This document shows, one piece after another, positions 47,364 through 56,809 of a stretch of 64,000 nt of DNA. The stretch spans positions 565,001-629,000 of the forward strand of contig NZ_JAATJC010000001.1 in the NCBI RefSeq assembly GCF_011927725.1, read 5' to 3'. The translations under genes were made by a program, and so were the position numbers. Position 1 is the stretch's first letter. Every line of letters starts with the position of its first letter. The notes under the pieces are model-generated. The model ran no database searches, was not told where the DNA came from, and worked only from the letters and a program-made list of their open reading frames with translations. The stretch comes from Sphingomonas kaistensis (GTDB taxonomy: Bacteria; Pseudomonadota; Alphaproteobacteria; Sphingomonadales; Sphingomonadaceae).

Positions 47364-50300
47364 TCAGGCGCGCAACAGCTCCGGCTGGGGCTCGCGGCGC
47401 AGTTCGGCGAGGGCCTGCTGGGCCCTCCCGACCTCGACGGAGAGGTGGCGGAGCGCCGGGGCGAGCAGGCGGCCCTCGCCGGCCGCGGCGGCCGCGATGC
47501 AGCGTTCGAGCTCGCGCGCGGCGGCGGCAACGCGGCACGCGCCGAGGTTGGCGGCGGCGCCCTTGAGGCTGTGGGCTTCGGCTGCGGCGGCGTCGAACGC
47601 GCGATCGGCAAGCGCGGCGCGGATCGCCCGGGGGCGCTGGTCGAGTTCGTCGGACAACAGGCGCAGCAATTGGTCGAGCCGGGCGCCGCCCAGCATCGCG
47701 CGCAATTCCTCGATCACCGGCCGATCGAGCGCGCTTCCGTCGCTTTTTTCGGGAGCGACTGGTGAGGCGGCGGGCAGGCGGGCGGCACCGGCGAGTTCGC
47801 CGAGCGTCCGGGTGAAGGCGGCGCTGTCGATCGGCTTGGTCAGCAGGCCGTCGAAGCCGGCGGCGTCATAATCGGCGCGCTGGCTCGAGCAGGCGGCGTC
47901 GGCGGTAAGGGCGATGATCGGCACCGCGGCGGAGGCGCCGCCGCCAGCCCGGATCAGGCGGGTCGCGGTGAGGCCGTCGCAACGCGGCATCTGGATGTCC
48001 ATCAGGATGAGGTCGAAGGCCTTGGCGGCGGCTAGTGCGGCCGCCTGCTGACCATTTGCCGCGCAGGTGACCCGGTGGCCGAGCCGCCGGCACAGGGCCG
48101 TGACCAGCAGCTGGTTGACCGGATTGTCCTCGGCCAGGAGGATGTCGAGGGCGCCTTCTGGGCCGGCCCCGAGAGCCGCGAGCGCGCCTTCGTCGTCGCC
48201 CGCGGCGGCCGGAACCGCGTCGGCGAGGGTCAGGGTGATGGTGAAGGTGCTGCCCTGGCGCGGGCGGGACTGGACCTGGATGGTTCCGCCCATTGCGGCG
48301 ACCAGGCGGCGGCTGATCGCGAGGCCGAGCCCTGTACCCCCGTCGGGCGTGCCGTCCGCGCCCTGCACGAAGGGTTCGAACAGCCGCGCGCGCAACGAAG
48401 GCGGGATGCCGATGCCCTGGTCGGTGACCGACAGGCGGACTCGGTGGCGATCGCCGGCGATCCGCTGCACCGCACAGCGCAACAGGACGTCCCCCCGCTC
48501 GCTGAACTTGATGGCGTTGCTGAGGAGGTTGCTCAGCACCTGGCGAACGCGAAGCGCATCGCCGCGCAGCCACAGGGCCCCCGGATCGGGCCCATCGAGC
48601 CTGAGCGCCAGGCCGCGGGAGGAGGCGGGGCGATCGAACAGGCGGAGGGTCGTGAGCAAGGTCGCGCCGACGTCGAACGGTTCGTCGGCGATGGTGATGC
48701 GGCCGGCATCGACCTTGCTGAAGTCGAGGATGTCGTTGACCACCGCCATCAACAGGTCGCCGGACTGGCGGAGGGTGTTGAGGTAAAGCTCCCGCTCGTC
48801 GGAGGTGGGATCGGATTCGAGCAGCTCGATCATCCCGATCACGCCGGTCATCGGGGTCCGGATCTCGTGGCTCATGGTGGCGAGGAACTGGCTTCGGAAG
48901 CTGGCGGCGGCGCGTGCTTCCTCCAGCGCGGACACCAGCCGATGCTCGTCCTCGAGCTTGGCGGTGATGTCGCTGACCACCCCGAACAGGCTGCTCGCGC
49001 GGTCGTCGCCGTGGAGATGCATCCGCAGCTGCAGGGTACGGCCGACGTCCTCGTGGAGGCGGATGGTGCATTCCACGGGTGCGCTGACGCGATAGGCGGC
49101 GGCGAGCGTGCGGAGCAGGCGCAGGCGATCCTGCGGGTGGAGCCGGCCAAGCGCATCGCGCGCGACGACGGTCCGCCGGGCGAGGCCGAGCATGGCCGCT
49201 GCCTCGGCCGAAAGGGCCAGTTGCTTGCGCGCCGGATCGAACACCCAATGGCCGAGCGAGGCGAGCCCTTCGGCCATCGTCAGCAGCCGGTTGCTTTCGC
49301 GCAGCCGGGCGGCACTGTCAGCGGCCAGCAACTCGGCGGTGCGGCGGTCGTGGATGTCGCGCAGGTTGGCGACCACCGGCCGGTCGACGGCGCCGAAGGT
49401 GGCGCGGCCGCCCGCGGCGCAGGGGGTTGCGGCGCCCGGCGCGCAGCGGCCTTCCGCGGCGGCGGTACAGGGGGCCGCAACCTCGCCCCCGGTGTCGCGC
49501 TCCGCCGGGCCGGCAAGCCGCATATGCGCTTCGATCCAGCGATCCTGGCCGCAGGCATGGCGCATCCGGAAGCAGGTCATGGAATCGCCGTGGCGCCGGG
49601 CCCGCTCCACCGCAGCGGCGAAGCGCGAGCGATCTTCCGGGTTGATCCGGCCCGCCAGCGCGCGCCCGTGGAGATCGCCGGCGGTCAGACCCAGCATCCG
49701 TTCCGACGCGCTGGAGACATAGTCGGCGTCGCCATCGGCGGTGAGGCGAAGCACCAGGTCGCTGCTGTTGTCGGCGAGCAGGCGATAATGCTCCTCGCGC
49801 AGGAGGAGGGAGGAAGCGGTGCGGGCGCGATCATGGCGCAGGGCCGACACCGGCAGGGTCAGCGCCACGGCGGTCGCCAGGAATGCCTGGATCAGGAAGA
49901 TCCGGCTATGGTCGGAGATGAGCGGGTGGTTGAGCGGCCCAAGCCCGCCGAAGGTCAGTGCAAGCGCGATGGCGCTGACCGCCAGCACCAGTGTCGCGCA
50001 GCGCTGCAGCGACAGGCGCAGGCCCGCGAACATCAACACGGGCGTGATCAGGAAGATGAAGGGCGTGGTCCGCGCGAACACCGCTCCCGTCACCGCCGCC
50101 GCAAGCAGCAGCAGCAGGCCATATTCGAGCTCCTGGCCCCGCTCCCGCTGGCCGCGCGCGTGGGCCAGGGTGACGAGCAAGGGCGTGAGGATGAGAATCC
50201 CGAGGCAGTCGGCGAGCCACCAGTGCGCCAGCGGAGCGATGGCCGCTCCGTCCTGGGCCAGCGCGAGGCTGAGCCCGGCCAGCAGCGTCGACACCGCCGG

Positions 50301-50684
50301 CCCGACCACCGCGAGCAGCGCGAGGTGGATCAGCCGGGCCGGGGAATCGAGCGTGGCCGGGACCGCGAACCGGCGCGCGAACAGCAAGCAGACGATCGCG
50401 ATCTCGGCGAGATTGCAGGCGGCCAGCGCCACCACCAGCACGGACCGGTCGCCGGACACCAGCCCGGCGGCGACATTGCCCGCGAAGGAAGCGAGGAGGA
50501 GCAGCGGCCAGCGCGGGCGCGCCGTACGAAGCAGGATGGCGATGATCGCCGCATTCGCGACCCACACCGACGCGATCCGACCGCCCTCACGCGTCAGTTC
50601 GATCCCGGCGAGGGCGAGGGCGAACATCAGGAAGAAGGCGAAGGCGGGAAGCCAGACCCTGTTTCCGACATGCGCGGAGCCCAT
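47364..50684 (-). CDS. MASE1 hybrid histidine kinase with receiver and Hpt
   Basis: A 1106-residue membrane sensor. Residues about 10-285 form a multi-helix MASE1 domain. Two PAS domains follow (about 295-450 and 460-590), then HisKA with ATMSHEIRTPMTG, an HATPase with NAIKFSE and TGLGLAIS, a receiver with LLAEDNPVNQ and LILMDIQMPRCDG (about 860-975) and an Hpt domain with AHSLKGAAANLG (about 1005-1090). This is a full phosphorelay in one chain. The first PAS has a Cys/Gly/Ala-rich insert (about 405-440). The ligand is unknown. Confidence 0.93.
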   Translation of the reverse strand: MGSAHVGNRVWLPAFAFFLMFALALAGIELTREGGRIASVWVANAAIIAILLRTARPRWPLLLLASFAGNVAAGLVSGDRSVLVVALAACNLAEIAIVCLLFARRFAVPATLDSPARLIHLALLAVVGPAVSTLLAGLSLALAQDGAAIAPLAHWWLADCLGILILTPLLVTLAHARGQRERGQELEYGLLLLLAAAVTGAVFARTTPFIFLITPVLMFAGLRLSLQRCATLVLAVSAIALALTFGGLGPLNHPLISDHSRIFLIQAFLATAVALTLPVSALRHDRARTASSLLLREEHYRLLADNSSDLVLRLTADGDADYVSSASERMLGLTAGDLHGRALAGRINPEDRSRFAAAVERARRHGDSMTCFRMRHACGQDRWIEAHMRLAGPAERDTGGEVAAPCTAAAEGRCAPGAATPCAAGGRATFGAVDRPVVANLRDIHDRRTAELLAADSAARLRESNRLLTMAEGLASLGHWVFDPARKQLALSAEAAAMLGLARRTVVARDALGRLHPQDRLRLLRTLAAAYRVSAPVECTIRLHEDVGRTLQLRMHLHGDDRASSLFGVVSDITAKLEDEHRLVSALEEARAAASFRSQFLATMSHEIRTPMTGVIGMIELLESDPTSDERELYLNTLRQSGDLLMAVVNDILDFSKVDAGRITIADEPFDVGATLLTTLRLFDRPASSRGLALRLDGPDPGALWLRGDALRVRQVLSNLLSNAIKFSERGDVLLRCAVQRIAGDRHRVRLSVTDQGIGIPPSLRARLFEPFVQGADGTPDGGTGLGLAISRRLVAAMGGTIQVQSRPRQGSTFTITLTLADAVPAAAGDDEGALAALGAGPEGALDILLAEDNPVNQLLVTALCRRLGHRVTCAANGQQAAALAAAKAFDLILMDIQMPRCDGLTATRLIRAGGGASAAVPIIALTADAACSSQRADYDAAGFDGLLTKPIDSAAFTRTLGELAGAARLPAASPVAPEKSDGSALDRPVIEELRAMLGGARLDQLLRLLSDELDQRPRAIRAALADRAFDAAAAEAHSLKGAAANLGACRVAAAARELERCIAAAAAGEGRLLAPALRHLSVEVGRAQQALAELRREPQPELLRA

Positions 50685-50814
50685 GCAATGTCCCTCCAGC
50701 AGTTCGGCCGGTGGAGGGTGGGTAAAGCGGACGCTTCCGGCCAGCAGGGACTGGTCCGGTCCGGAGCGAGGCTTCCCGAACAGAGGGAAAGGTTGGTCCG
50801 ATGTCGCGCTTTCT

Positions 50815-50854
50815 GCCGGGAACCCCGCTGATTCAGGTCAGCAAGGTTCCCGGC
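50815..50854. repeat. Long imperfect hairpin
   Basis: GCCGGGAACC (50815-50824) and GGTTCCCGGC (50845-50854) are perfect arms. Inside, after a CC/AA internal loop, GCTGA pairs with TCAGC around a 6-base loop. It lies between the fasciclin and hybrid kinase genes, about 20 bases after the fasciclin stop on the minus strand. There is no T tract, so it is a possible rho-dependent terminator aid or an RNA-stabilising stem. Confidence 0.6.
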
Positions 50855-50873
50855 ATCAAGGCGAAGGCGATCC

Positions 50874-51443
50874 TCAGCTCGCGGGGGCGAGCACCGAATC
50901 GATTTCGTGCACCACGCCGTTGCGGGCGGGCTGTTCGGCGCCGACGATCCGCGCGGACTGGCCGCCCGGACCGGCGATCTTGAGACCGTCGCCCTCGCGG
51001 GTCACGGTCAGCGGTTCTCCGGCCATGGTGGCGATGGTGGCCTTGCCATTGCCGTTCTCGACGGCGCGGTTGAGGTCCGCGGCGAGGATGGTGCCGGGCA
51101 GGATGTGACCCCGCAGCAGCGCCGTGATCCTGGCCTTTTGCGCTGGCTGGTCGAGGCCTTCCCAGGTGGCCTTGTCGAGCTTGTCGAGCGCCGCGCCGCT
51201 GGGCAGCAGGAGCGTGTACGGCTCCTTGCCCGCAAGCACCGGCTCCATCCCCGCGGCCTTGACCAGCTGGGCAAGCCTTGGGTTGCCGCCGACCAGCGCC
51301 GCAAGGTCCTGCGAGCGGGCCCCGGACGCCACGGCGGCGTTGGTTTCGAGGTCGGTGTTACCGGCCGACTGGTTGCCCCCGTCCCCCTGCCCGCACGAAG
51401 CGAGCAGGAGGGCGGCAAGGCTTGTCGCTACGAGGCGGCGCAT
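50874..51443 (-). CDS. Fasciclin-domain lipoprotein
   Basis: A 189-residue lipoprotein (lipobox LLASCGQG) with an acidic linker and one fasciclin (FAS1) domain. The H-box region (LLRGHILPGTI) and the final NGVVHEIDSVLAP are diagnostic. FAS1 domains mediate adhesion. Its ATG overlaps the stop of the upstream exported repeat protein by one base (TGATG), so both are probably driven by the EcfG-type promoter at 52676-52701. Confidence 0.9.
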   Translation of the reverse strand: MRRLVATSLAALLLASCGQGDGGNQSAGNTDLETNAAVASGARSQDLAALVGGNPRLAQLVKAAGMEPVLAGKEPYTLLLPSGAALDKLDKATWEGLDQPAQKARITALLRGHILPGTILAADLNRAVENGNGKATIATMAGEPLTVTREGDGLKIAGPGGQSARIVGAEQPARNGVVHEIDSVLAPAS

Positions 51444-52648
51444 CAGACCAGGGTCTCCACGATCGCCTGAACGATCTGCGTCGTCGGATCGACGTCGTAG
51501 ATGTAGCCGTCGTTGTAACGGTACATGTGCTGGTCGTTGTCGACGTAGCGGTCACGATAGTCGTACGGCACGTTGTAGACGTCGTAGCCCGCCGGCATCG
51601 GCTGGCCGACCCCGAAGCCGCCCGCCAGCAGCGAGACGATGGCCTCGATCACGCCGCCCTGCGGGTTAACCTGGTAGATGGCGCCGTCGGCATAGCGATA
51701 ATAGTCGTCGCCATTGTCGGCGTACCACGGCTGATACTGGACCGGGACGTTGTAGTAGCCGAGATAGTCCTGGGGATAGGCGGAGCCCACGTAATAGGCT
51801 CCATTCCAGTCGTCGGCGAGCGGCCAGTAGGCATCGACATAGTTCCGGTCGCGGTCGATCCGGTAAACATAGTCGTTGCTGGTCCGGTAGTAATAATCGT
51901 CATTGTCCGGATACCAGTCGCGGTAATAGGTCGGCAGCAGGGCCGAGCCGAGCGCGACCGGGATCGCGGCGCCGACCAGCTTCCTGGCCTGCCCCGGGGG
52001 AAGGCAGCCATTGCCCTTGGCGGCGAGGCCCGGAGGGCAGCCATTGACGAGGCCGGTCGTCCGGAAGGCCGGACTGGCGACGTAATTGTAGCCCTGGTCG
52101 GAGCGGAAGAAGTTGCGGTCGACCCTGTCCTGGCGCTGGACATAGCGCTGATCGACCGGCGCGATGGCGCGCTCCTGGATCCGGCCACGCTCCTGCACAC
52201 GGCCGCGCTCCTGCACGACACGCTGGTTGCCGCCGCCTCTCTGGACTTGGGCGGGACCACGATCCTGGCGCGCTTCACGGACCGGCCCACGGGCCTGCTG
52301 CTGGCGTTCGGCGCGTACCTGGCGTTGCGGTGCGCGCTGCTGCTGCTGACCGCCGCCGCCGCGCGCTTCGCGCTGGGGACCGCCACCGCCATTGCCGCGC
52401 ATCTGCGGACCGCCGCCGCCACGCGCCTCGCGCTGGGGACCGCCGCCGCCACGCGCCTGTTGCTGCGGGCCTCCGCCGCCGCCACGCGCCTGCTGCTTGC
52501 CGCCGCCGCCGCCCTGGACCTGGGCCGGGGCACCGCCGCCGCCACCCTTGCCATTGCCGCCGCCACCGCCGCCCTTTCCGGGCTGGGCGAGAACCGGCGC
52601 GGTAAAGGCCAGCGCCGCGGCGCCAGCCAGGATAATGCCATTTTTCAT
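51443..52648 (-). CDS. Exported Gly-rich protein with three C-terminal repeats
   Basis: A 401-residue secreted protein. A signal peptide (residues 1-22, ending PVLAQ) precedes a Gly/Gln/Arg/Pro-rich tract (23-120), a QERGRVQERGR stretch and a Cys-containing region (two CPPG/CLPPG). The C-terminus holds three copies of a Tyr/Asp-rich unit at about 246, 309 and 368, each with Y-x-DN, then YR, then a Y-x-V/ID motif. I know no enzyme with this pattern. ATG 52648 follows AGGAG. It heads an operon with the fasciclin gene. Confidence 0.75.
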   Translation of the reverse strand: MKNGIILAGAAALAFTAPVLAQPGKGGGGGGNGKGGGGGAPAQVQGGGGGKQQARGGGGGPQQQARGGGGPQREARGGGGPQMRGNGGGGPQREARGGGGQQQQRAPQRQVRAERQQQARGPVREARQDRGPAQVQRGGGNQRVVQERGRVQERGRIQERAIAPVDQRYVQRQDRVDRNFFRSDQGYNYVASPAFRTTGLVNGCPPGLAAKGNGCLPPGQARKLVGAAIPVALGSALLPTYYRDWYPDNDDYYYRTSNDYVYRIDRDRNYVDAYWPLADDWNGAYYVGSAYPQDYLGYYNVPVQYQPWYADNGDDYYRYADGAIYQVNPQGGVIEAIVSLLAGGFGVGQPMPAGYDVYNVPYDYRDRYVDNDQHMYRYNDGYIYDVDPTTQIVQAIVETLV

Positions 52649-52675
52649 GAGCCTGAGCTCCTTTCGGAAGCCTTC

Positions 52676-52701
52676 AACGGCTGATTTGCTCGGCTCGTTC
52701 C
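52676..52701 (-). promoter_or_regulatory. EcfG (general stress) promoter
   Basis: On the minus strand GGAAC (52697-52701), 17 bases, CGTT (52676-52679): an exact match to the alphaproteobacterial general stress sigma factor consensus, about 28 bases before the start of the exported repeat protein. I therefore expect the repeat protein and the fasciclin lipoprotein to be stress-induced. Confidence 0.7.
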
Positions 52702-52762
52702 TTCGCTCGTGGATGCTGAGGCACAACTCGCCCCGCCAGAGTGAACCGCAGATTTCAGCCGA

Positions 52763-54031
52763 TTACGGCTGCGGTTCATCTACCCAGTCGTTGCGGAGGT
52801 AACGGGCGGCGATCAGCGTCAGCAGGGCTGCGACGAGGTAAAACACCAGCACCCCCATCGCCGCATAGCGCAGGCTTTCGACCCCGTAGGTCGATTTCAG
52901 CGCATCCGAGATGAGCCCGATCAGCAGCGGTCCGACACCCAGTCCGATCAGATTGTTGATCAGCAGGAAGGCGGCCGAGGCGGTGGCGCGCTTGGACGGC
53001 TCGACCAGGTGCTGGACGGCGGTGGTGATCGGCCCCAGCCACAGGATGTTCAGCGCATTGGGGATCACCAGCAGCAGCCACACCAGGGTGAGGTTTTCGA
53101 CCATCAGTCCGAGGGCATAGAGCGGGGCGGTGATCAGCCAGGCGATCGCCGGCAGCCAGGCATACCAGCGGCGGTCCTTGCCGCCGAGGCGATCGGCCAG
53201 CAGCCCGCCGAGGAACACCCCGGCGGTGCCGCCGATCAGCAGCAGCGAGCCGAGGAAGCGGCCGGCGCCGATCAGGCTCATGTCGAAGCTGCGGATCAGG
53301 ATCGAGGCGACCCAGGTGGCGAGGCCGTAGCCGCACAGCGAGCTGAGCGAGGCGCCGAGCGCCAGAAGCCAGAAGCTGGGCTTGCGCGCGACCAGCGGGA
53401 AGGTCGCCATCAGGGTGCCCATCGACGGCGCGGCGGCACCGGCAACCCGAGGCGGATCGCGCACCACCCACTTGAAGATAGGCGCGAGGATCAGCCCGAG
53501 GATGCCCATCGCGAGAAAGGCCGTGCGCCAGTCGAAGTTCTGCGCGATCCACGAGCCGAGGATGGCGCCGAGGCCGAGACCGATCGGGACTCCGAGCGAG
53601 AAGATGCCAAGTGCCTTGCCACGCTGGGCCGGCGGGAAGCGTTCGGCGATCAGGGCGTAGGACGGGGCGACGCCGCCCGCTTCGCCAAGCCCGACCCCGA
53701 GCCGGTAGGCGAACAATTGCCAGAAGCCGGTGGCGGTGCCGCACAGGGCGGTGAAGGCCGACCACAGGCCGAGCGAGGCGGTGATCACCATCGAGCGGCT
53801 GGTCCGGTCGGCCAGCAGCGCGAACGGGATTCCGAACAGGCTGTAGACCAAGGCAAAGGCCGGCCCGGTCAGGATGCCCAGCTGGCTGTCGGTGAACTTG
53901 AGGTCGTTCTTGATCGGCTCAAGCAGGATGCCGAGGATCTGCCGGTCGAGGAAATTGAGGATGTAGGCCAGCAGCAGGAAGACGAGGATAATCGTCGGCG
54001 ATCGCGAAACCGTGCGTGCTGCTGTTGTCAT
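52763..54031 (-). CDS. MFS transporter (spinster-like)
   Basis: A 422-residue, twelve-helix major facilitator. The A motif region is FGIPFALLADRTSR, helix 1 is LVFLLLAYILNFLDRQILGIL (with N-x-x-DRQ) and the N-half ends with LGSWIAQNFDWR. The pattern fits the spinster subfamily, found in sphingomonads beside TonB receptors for aromatic compounds and steroids. ATG 54031 is preferred to a TTG 12 codons upstream. It follows the TonB receptor by 58 bases and is likely in its operon. Confidence 0.88.
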   Translation of the reverse strand: MTTAARTVSRSPTIILVFLLLAYILNFLDRQILGILLEPIKNDLKFTDSQLGILTGPAFALVYSLFGIPFALLADRTSRSMVITASLGLWSAFTALCGTATGFWQLFAYRLGVGLGEAGGVAPSYALIAERFPPAQRGKALGIFSLGVPIGLGLGAILGSWIAQNFDWRTAFLAMGILGLILAPIFKWVVRDPPRVAGAAAPSMGTLMATFPLVARKPSFWLLALGASLSSLCGYGLATWVASILIRSFDMSLIGAGRFLGSLLLIGGTAGVFLGGLLADRLGGKDRRWYAWLPAIAWLITAPLYALGLMVENLTLVWLLLVIPNALNILWLGPITTAVQHLVEPSKRATASAAFLLINNLIGLGVGPLLIGLISDALKSTYGVESLRYAAMGVLVFYLVAALLTLIAARYLRNDWVDEPQP

Positions 54032-54088
54032 GCCGGGGGTGGTGGCACGGGACGCTGGACCTGCCAAGCGCCCCGTGCCGACCGTGGC

Positions 54089-56587
54089 CTAGAACTTGAC
54101 GTCGAGCGACAGGAAGACCTGACGCGGCGAGCCGTAGAAGCCAGTGACCACGCCCTCGAACCCGAGGCTCGGGGCGATGCCCGGGACCGCGAAGACCGGG
54201 CTGGTCGGCGCGGCCGACAGGATCGGCTGGCCGGTCACCGGGTTCACCGTCAGGAACTGGTAGCCCGAGGTGATGTAGCGCTTGTCGAACAGGTTCTTGC
54301 CGTGGAGCCCGATCCGGACCGTGCCGAGGTCGTAGGTCAGGTTGGCGTCGAACAGCGAGAAGCCCTTCTGGTCGAGATAGGGGCTCGGCAGTTCGAACTG
54401 GGTGCTCTTGCTGCGGTAGGACGCGGTGGCGTTGGCCGACAGCATGCCGGGGCCCGCCGGAACGGTCAGGTCGACCGTCGCCGAGTTGGTCCACTTGGGG
54501 GTGTTCTGGATTTCACGGAAGCGGGCGACGTCGATCGGCTGGGCGCGCGAAGTCGGGGCCGGAGTGCCGTTGGCGTCGAACGCCGCAATGTTGGTGATGA
54601 ACTGCTTGTACTTGGCGTCGAGGTAACCGACCGAACCCGACAGGTTGAAGCGCGAGCCGACCCCGGCGAAATCGCGCGCGATCACTGCCGTTCCCTCGAA
54701 CTCGATGCCCTTGAACTCGGCCTTGCCGGCGTTGGTGGTGACCCCGACGAAGGTCGGCACGCCGTTGATCACCGCACCGGCCGACCCCGGCACCTGCGCG
54801 TCCTTGTAGTCGGCAAGGAAGCCGGCGATCGCGAAGCGCAGGCGGCGGTCGAACAGCGCTGCCTTGTAGCCGATCTCGTAGCTGGTGACCTTTTCCGGTT
54901 CGAACAGGAAGTAGTCGAAGATCTCGGTCGCTTCGCGGGTGCCGTTGCCGTTCAGATCAGGCGCCGCGGTGCTGAGGCCGCGCGGATCGAAGCCGCCGCC
55001 CTTGAAGCCCTTGGACCAGCTTGCGTAGATGTTGTTGTCGGCGTTCGGCTGCCAGCTGACCGAGGCACGCGGGGTGAACTGCTTGAAGGTCTTGCCGCCG
55101 TTGAAGTCGGAGGTCAGCGCGCCGAACTGGCGGCCGGTCGGGTTGGCGGCGCTGAAGATGCCGTTAAGCGGCGTTCCGCCAAGCTCGGGCGATGCCCCGC
55201 CGATGAGATTGCGGCGGATCACCACCGCATTGCGCTTGTCTGAGGTGTAGCGGCCGCCGAGCGAGACCGAGAACTGGTCAGTCAGGTCATATGTGAGGTC
55301 GGCAAAGCCGGCCCAGGTCTTGGTGTCGACGTCGCCATAGGTCGAGGCGGTGAAGCCCGGCAGGCCGATCGCCGCGCCCTGCACGCCCAGCACCACGTCG
55401 AAAATGTTGTTGGCATTGGCGTTGAGATAATAAGCGCCGACCAGGCCGTTCAGGCGGCCCTTCTCGACCAGCAGCTGCACTTCCTGGCTGAACTGGCGGT
55501 TGCGGTAGATGGCGGGAACGTCGACGTCGGCGGCGGACAGCGCGTCGAAGTCGATCGGGGTGACGCTCTTGTCCTTGCGCCACGCGGTGATGGACTTGAA
55601 GGTGATCCCGTCGGCCAGGGCGACCTCGCCCTTGATCGAGATCCCGCCGCCGGTGACCTTCTGAGTCGGATTGACGAGGCCGCCGCGGGTGTCGAACACG
55701 TCGCCGAGCACCGGCTGGCGCGACACGACCGAGGTGATCAGCCGGTGGCCGCCACGCGGATTGCTGTCGTCGCTGCTGTAGTCGCCGGCGATCCGGATCT
55801 TGACGGCGTCGGTCGGGAACAGCTCCACCGTTGCGCGGGTCGCAAACAGGTCCTTGTTGTAGTTTTCCTGGCCCGTGGTGAGGTTGGTGCCGAACCCGTC
55901 GCGGGTCAGCCGGGCGACCGCGCCGCCGATCCGCATGAAGTCGCTGAGCGGCGTCGAGGCGCTGATGATGACGTCGCGCTGGCCATAGCTGCCGATGTTG
56001 CCGCGGACCCGCGCCTCGGGCGAATCGGGCAACGCACGGGTGACGTACTTGATCGCGCCGCCGATGGTGTTGCGGCCGTACAGCGTGCCCTGCGGCCCGC
56101 GCAGCACTTCGATCCGCTCCACGTCATAGACGTCGAGCAGGGCGCCCTGCGGACGGTTGAGGTAGACATCGTCGAGGTAGATGCCGACGCCGCCCTCGTA
56201 ACCGGCGACCGGGTCCTGCTGGCCGACGCCGCGGATGAAGGCGGTCAACGTGCTGTTGGTCCCGCGCGAGGTTTCCAGCGTGACGTTGGGCGTGGTGTCG
56301 CCGATATCGCTGATGTCGATCGCGCCCTGCCGGTCGAGCTGCTCGCCCGAATAGGCGGTCACCGCGATCGGCACGTCGATCAGCGATTCGGCGCGGCGGC
56401 GGGCGGTGACCACGATCTCGCCGTCGGAGGCGGTTGCCGATTCGTCACTGGTCTGCGCCTCGTTGGCGGCAGCAGTGGTGGCAGTGTCCGCCGGGGCCGC
56501 GGGGGCCTCCTGCGCGAGCGCTGGCGTGGACGCCAGGAACATGGCGGCCGATGCGAACAAGGCCGAACGAACAGTGATGGCGCGCAT
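54089..56587 (-). CDS. TonB-dependent receptor
   Basis: An 832-residue outer-membrane receptor. A signal peptide (ASTPALAQ) and an Ala-rich spacer are followed by DGEIVVTARRR, then the plug (VERIEVLRGPQGTLYGRNTIGGAIKYV, about 60-185), then the barrel. It ends in Phe (LSLDVKF), as expected for BAM recognition. The substrate is unknown; the spinster MFS gene downstream suggests uptake of a small hydrophobic compound. A shared operator pair suggests control by the divergent TetR regulator. Confidence 0.93.
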   Translation of the reverse strand: MRAITVRSALFASAAMFLASTPALAQEAPAAPADTATTAAANEAQTSDESATASDGEIVVTARRRAESLIDVPIAVTAYSGEQLDRQGAIDISDIGDTTPNVTLETSRGTNSTLTAFIRGVGQQDPVAGYEGGVGIYLDDVYLNRPQGALLDVYDVERIEVLRGPQGTLYGRNTIGGAIKYVTRALPDSPEARVRGNIGSYGQRDVIISASTPLSDFMRIGGAVARLTRDGFGTNLTTGQENYNKDLFATRATVELFPTDAVKIRIAGDYSSDDSNPRGGHRLITSVVSRQPVLGDVFDTRGGLVNPTQKVTGGGISIKGEVALADGITFKSITAWRKDKSVTPIDFDALSAADVDVPAIYRNRQFSQEVQLLVEKGRLNGLVGAYYLNANANNIFDVVLGVQGAAIGLPGFTASTYGDVDTKTWAGFADLTYDLTDQFSVSLGGRYTSDKRNAVVIRRNLIGGASPELGGTPLNGIFSAANPTGRQFGALTSDFNGGKTFKQFTPRASVSWQPNADNNIYASWSKGFKGGGFDPRGLSTAAPDLNGNGTREATEIFDYFLFEPEKVTSYEIGYKAALFDRRLRFAIAGFLADYKDAQVPGSAGAVINGVPTFVGVTTNAGKAEFKGIEFEGTAVIARDFAGVGSRFNLSGSVGYLDAKYKQFITNIAAFDANGTPAPTSRAQPIDVARFREIQNTPKWTNSATVDLTVPAGPGMLSANATASYRSKSTQFELPSPYLDQKGFSLFDANLTYDLGTVRIGLHGKNLFDKRYITSGYQFLTVNPVTGQPILSAAPTSPVFAVPGIAPSLGFEGVVTGFYGSPRQVFLSLDVKF

Positions 56588-56666
56588 GATTGTGATTTCT
56601 CCCCCTCGACTGACGGGGTCCGGCGGGAGTTACAGCCCACCAAACCCATCTCGGCGACTCGAATAC

Positions 56667-56688
56667 TGAAAGTTGAATCACCTTTCAA
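56667..56688. promoter_or_regulatory. Operator copy 1, in the receptor promoter
   Basis: A 22-base element, TGAAAG...CTTTCA with a TTGAATCA centre. It differs from copy 2 at only two positions and lies within the -35/-10 spacer of the receptor promoter, where a bound regulator would block RNA polymerase. Confidence 0.65.
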
Positions 56689-56809
56689 GTCTTGTCGCCA
56701 GCGTGCTTTGGGCGCATGGTGTCGGGAAGGAGCAGTGAGGAGAGATTGCCGCTCCTACGTGCATGGCGGTCGCCGCGGCCTTCCAGCCTTCCTCCGACCT
56801 GCCATCAGT

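Noticed and set aside
48075..50831. A 918-codon plus-strand open frame opposite the hybrid kinase
   Set aside because: Every kinase, receiver and Hpt motif is on the minus strand. The plus frame is Gln/Arg-rich nonsense from codon-position bias.
53009..55243. A 744-codon plus-strand open frame opposite the MFS and TonB receptor genes
   Set aside because: It spans two well-supported minus-strand genes and the gap between them, with no recognisable domain.
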